From Pirellulimonas nuda (GTDB lineage Bacteria; Planctomycetota; Planctomycetia; Pirellulales; Lacipirellulaceae): 64,000 nucleotides of DNA. The DNA lies in assembly GCF_007750855.1 (NCBI RefSeq), contig NZ_CP036291.1, forward strand, positions 3,100,001-3,164,000, written 5' to 3'. Each line of letters opens with the position of its first letter. Position 1 is the stretch's first letter. The position numbers and the translations under genes were made by a program. The notes beneath the pieces were generated by a model. The model saw only the letters and a list, made by a program, of their open reading frames with translations, ran no database searches and was not told the origin of the DNA. Below are positions 63,897 through 64,000 of this stretch, in pieces.

Positions 63897-64000
63897 ATGG
63901 CCAGACTCCTTAGTAGCGACGAGCTTGGTCGGCTGCTCGACCGCCACGGGCCGGCCTTGCGGCTCTACGCGGCGCAGTGGTGCGCGGCGCCCGACGACTG
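63897..64000 (+). CDS. Start of an ECF sigma factor (3' end outside window)
   Basis: From ATG 63897 the frame reads MARLLSSDELGRLLDRHGPA and LRLYAAQWCAAPDD to the window end. LDRHG...LYAAQWC..PDD is the start of region 2 in a planctomycete ECF sigma group. The gap before it (63623-63896) is a CCTGCCCCGCC-rich stretch with no gene. Confidence 0.6.
   Translation, partial: MARLLSSDELGRLLDRHGPALRLYAAQWCAAPDD

Overview
The window looks like chromosome of a planctomycete, most likely order Pirellulales. Hallmarks are DUF1559 proteins, a cytochrome-type DUF1549/DUF1553 protein beside a DUF1501 protein, four sulfatases, PEP-CTERM/dockerin proteins, Pkn2-type Ser/Thr kinases and five ECF sigma factors. 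Most of the DNA is GC-rich; about 20.5-36.6 kb is visibly less so. No CRISPR array, rRNA or complete tRNA gene was seen.

Layout: 1-10.2 kb (minus strand) holds a large secreted DUF1559-type protein cut by the window edge, a kinase/ECF sigma pair, a CPA1 Na+/H+ antiporter, an ISAs1 element and a lone ECF sigma factor. 10.9-20.5 kb is an insertion zone: a secreted HEAT-like protein, a complete IS66 element, a small MITE-like element, and one secreted leucine-rich-repeat gene cut in three by an IS5-family and an IS701-family element. Both cuts have target duplications and both junctions rejoin in frame. 21.1-22.6 kb holds two unrecognised genes. 23.1-36.6 kb is an eight-gene minus-strand locus: ECF sigma, FecR/LamG protein, sulfatase, cytochrome DUF1549/1553, sulfatase-esterase fusion, DUF1501, sulfatase, sulfatase. 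It is probably for breakdown of a sulfated, acylated polysaccharide. A frameshifted IS66-type element follows.

38.7-43.2 kb is a minus-strand run of an ECF sigma/kinase pair, a medium-chain oxidoreductase, DUF1569 and a frameshifted AHSA1 gene. 43.5-49.4 kb has a DUF1772 membrane protein and a sigma-54-dependent GAF/AAA+/Fis regulator. The regulator is divergent from five genes (AhpD-like, NTF2-like, alpha/beta hydrolase, PNPOx-like flavin protein, isochorismatase-like). Three tandem palindromes and a -24/-12 element between them suggest that the regulator drives the five genes.

49.4-55.4 kb is very GC-rich, repeat-laden and decayed: an overlapping pair of uncharacterised genes, an AbiEi antitoxin remnant joined to an IS630 remnant, and several small repeat families. 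55.4-61.7 kb is a minus-strand envelope operon: PEP-CTERM protein, M14 carboxypeptidase with dockerin and PEP-CTERM, a protein that looks like two PEP-CTERM proteins fused end to end, and an NlpC/CHAP-like cysteine enzyme with a 12-bp tandem repeat tail. A terminator-like hairpin lies in its leader. The end carries a pseudopilin-like DUF1559 protein, a small lipoprotein and the start of a fifth ECF sigma factor.
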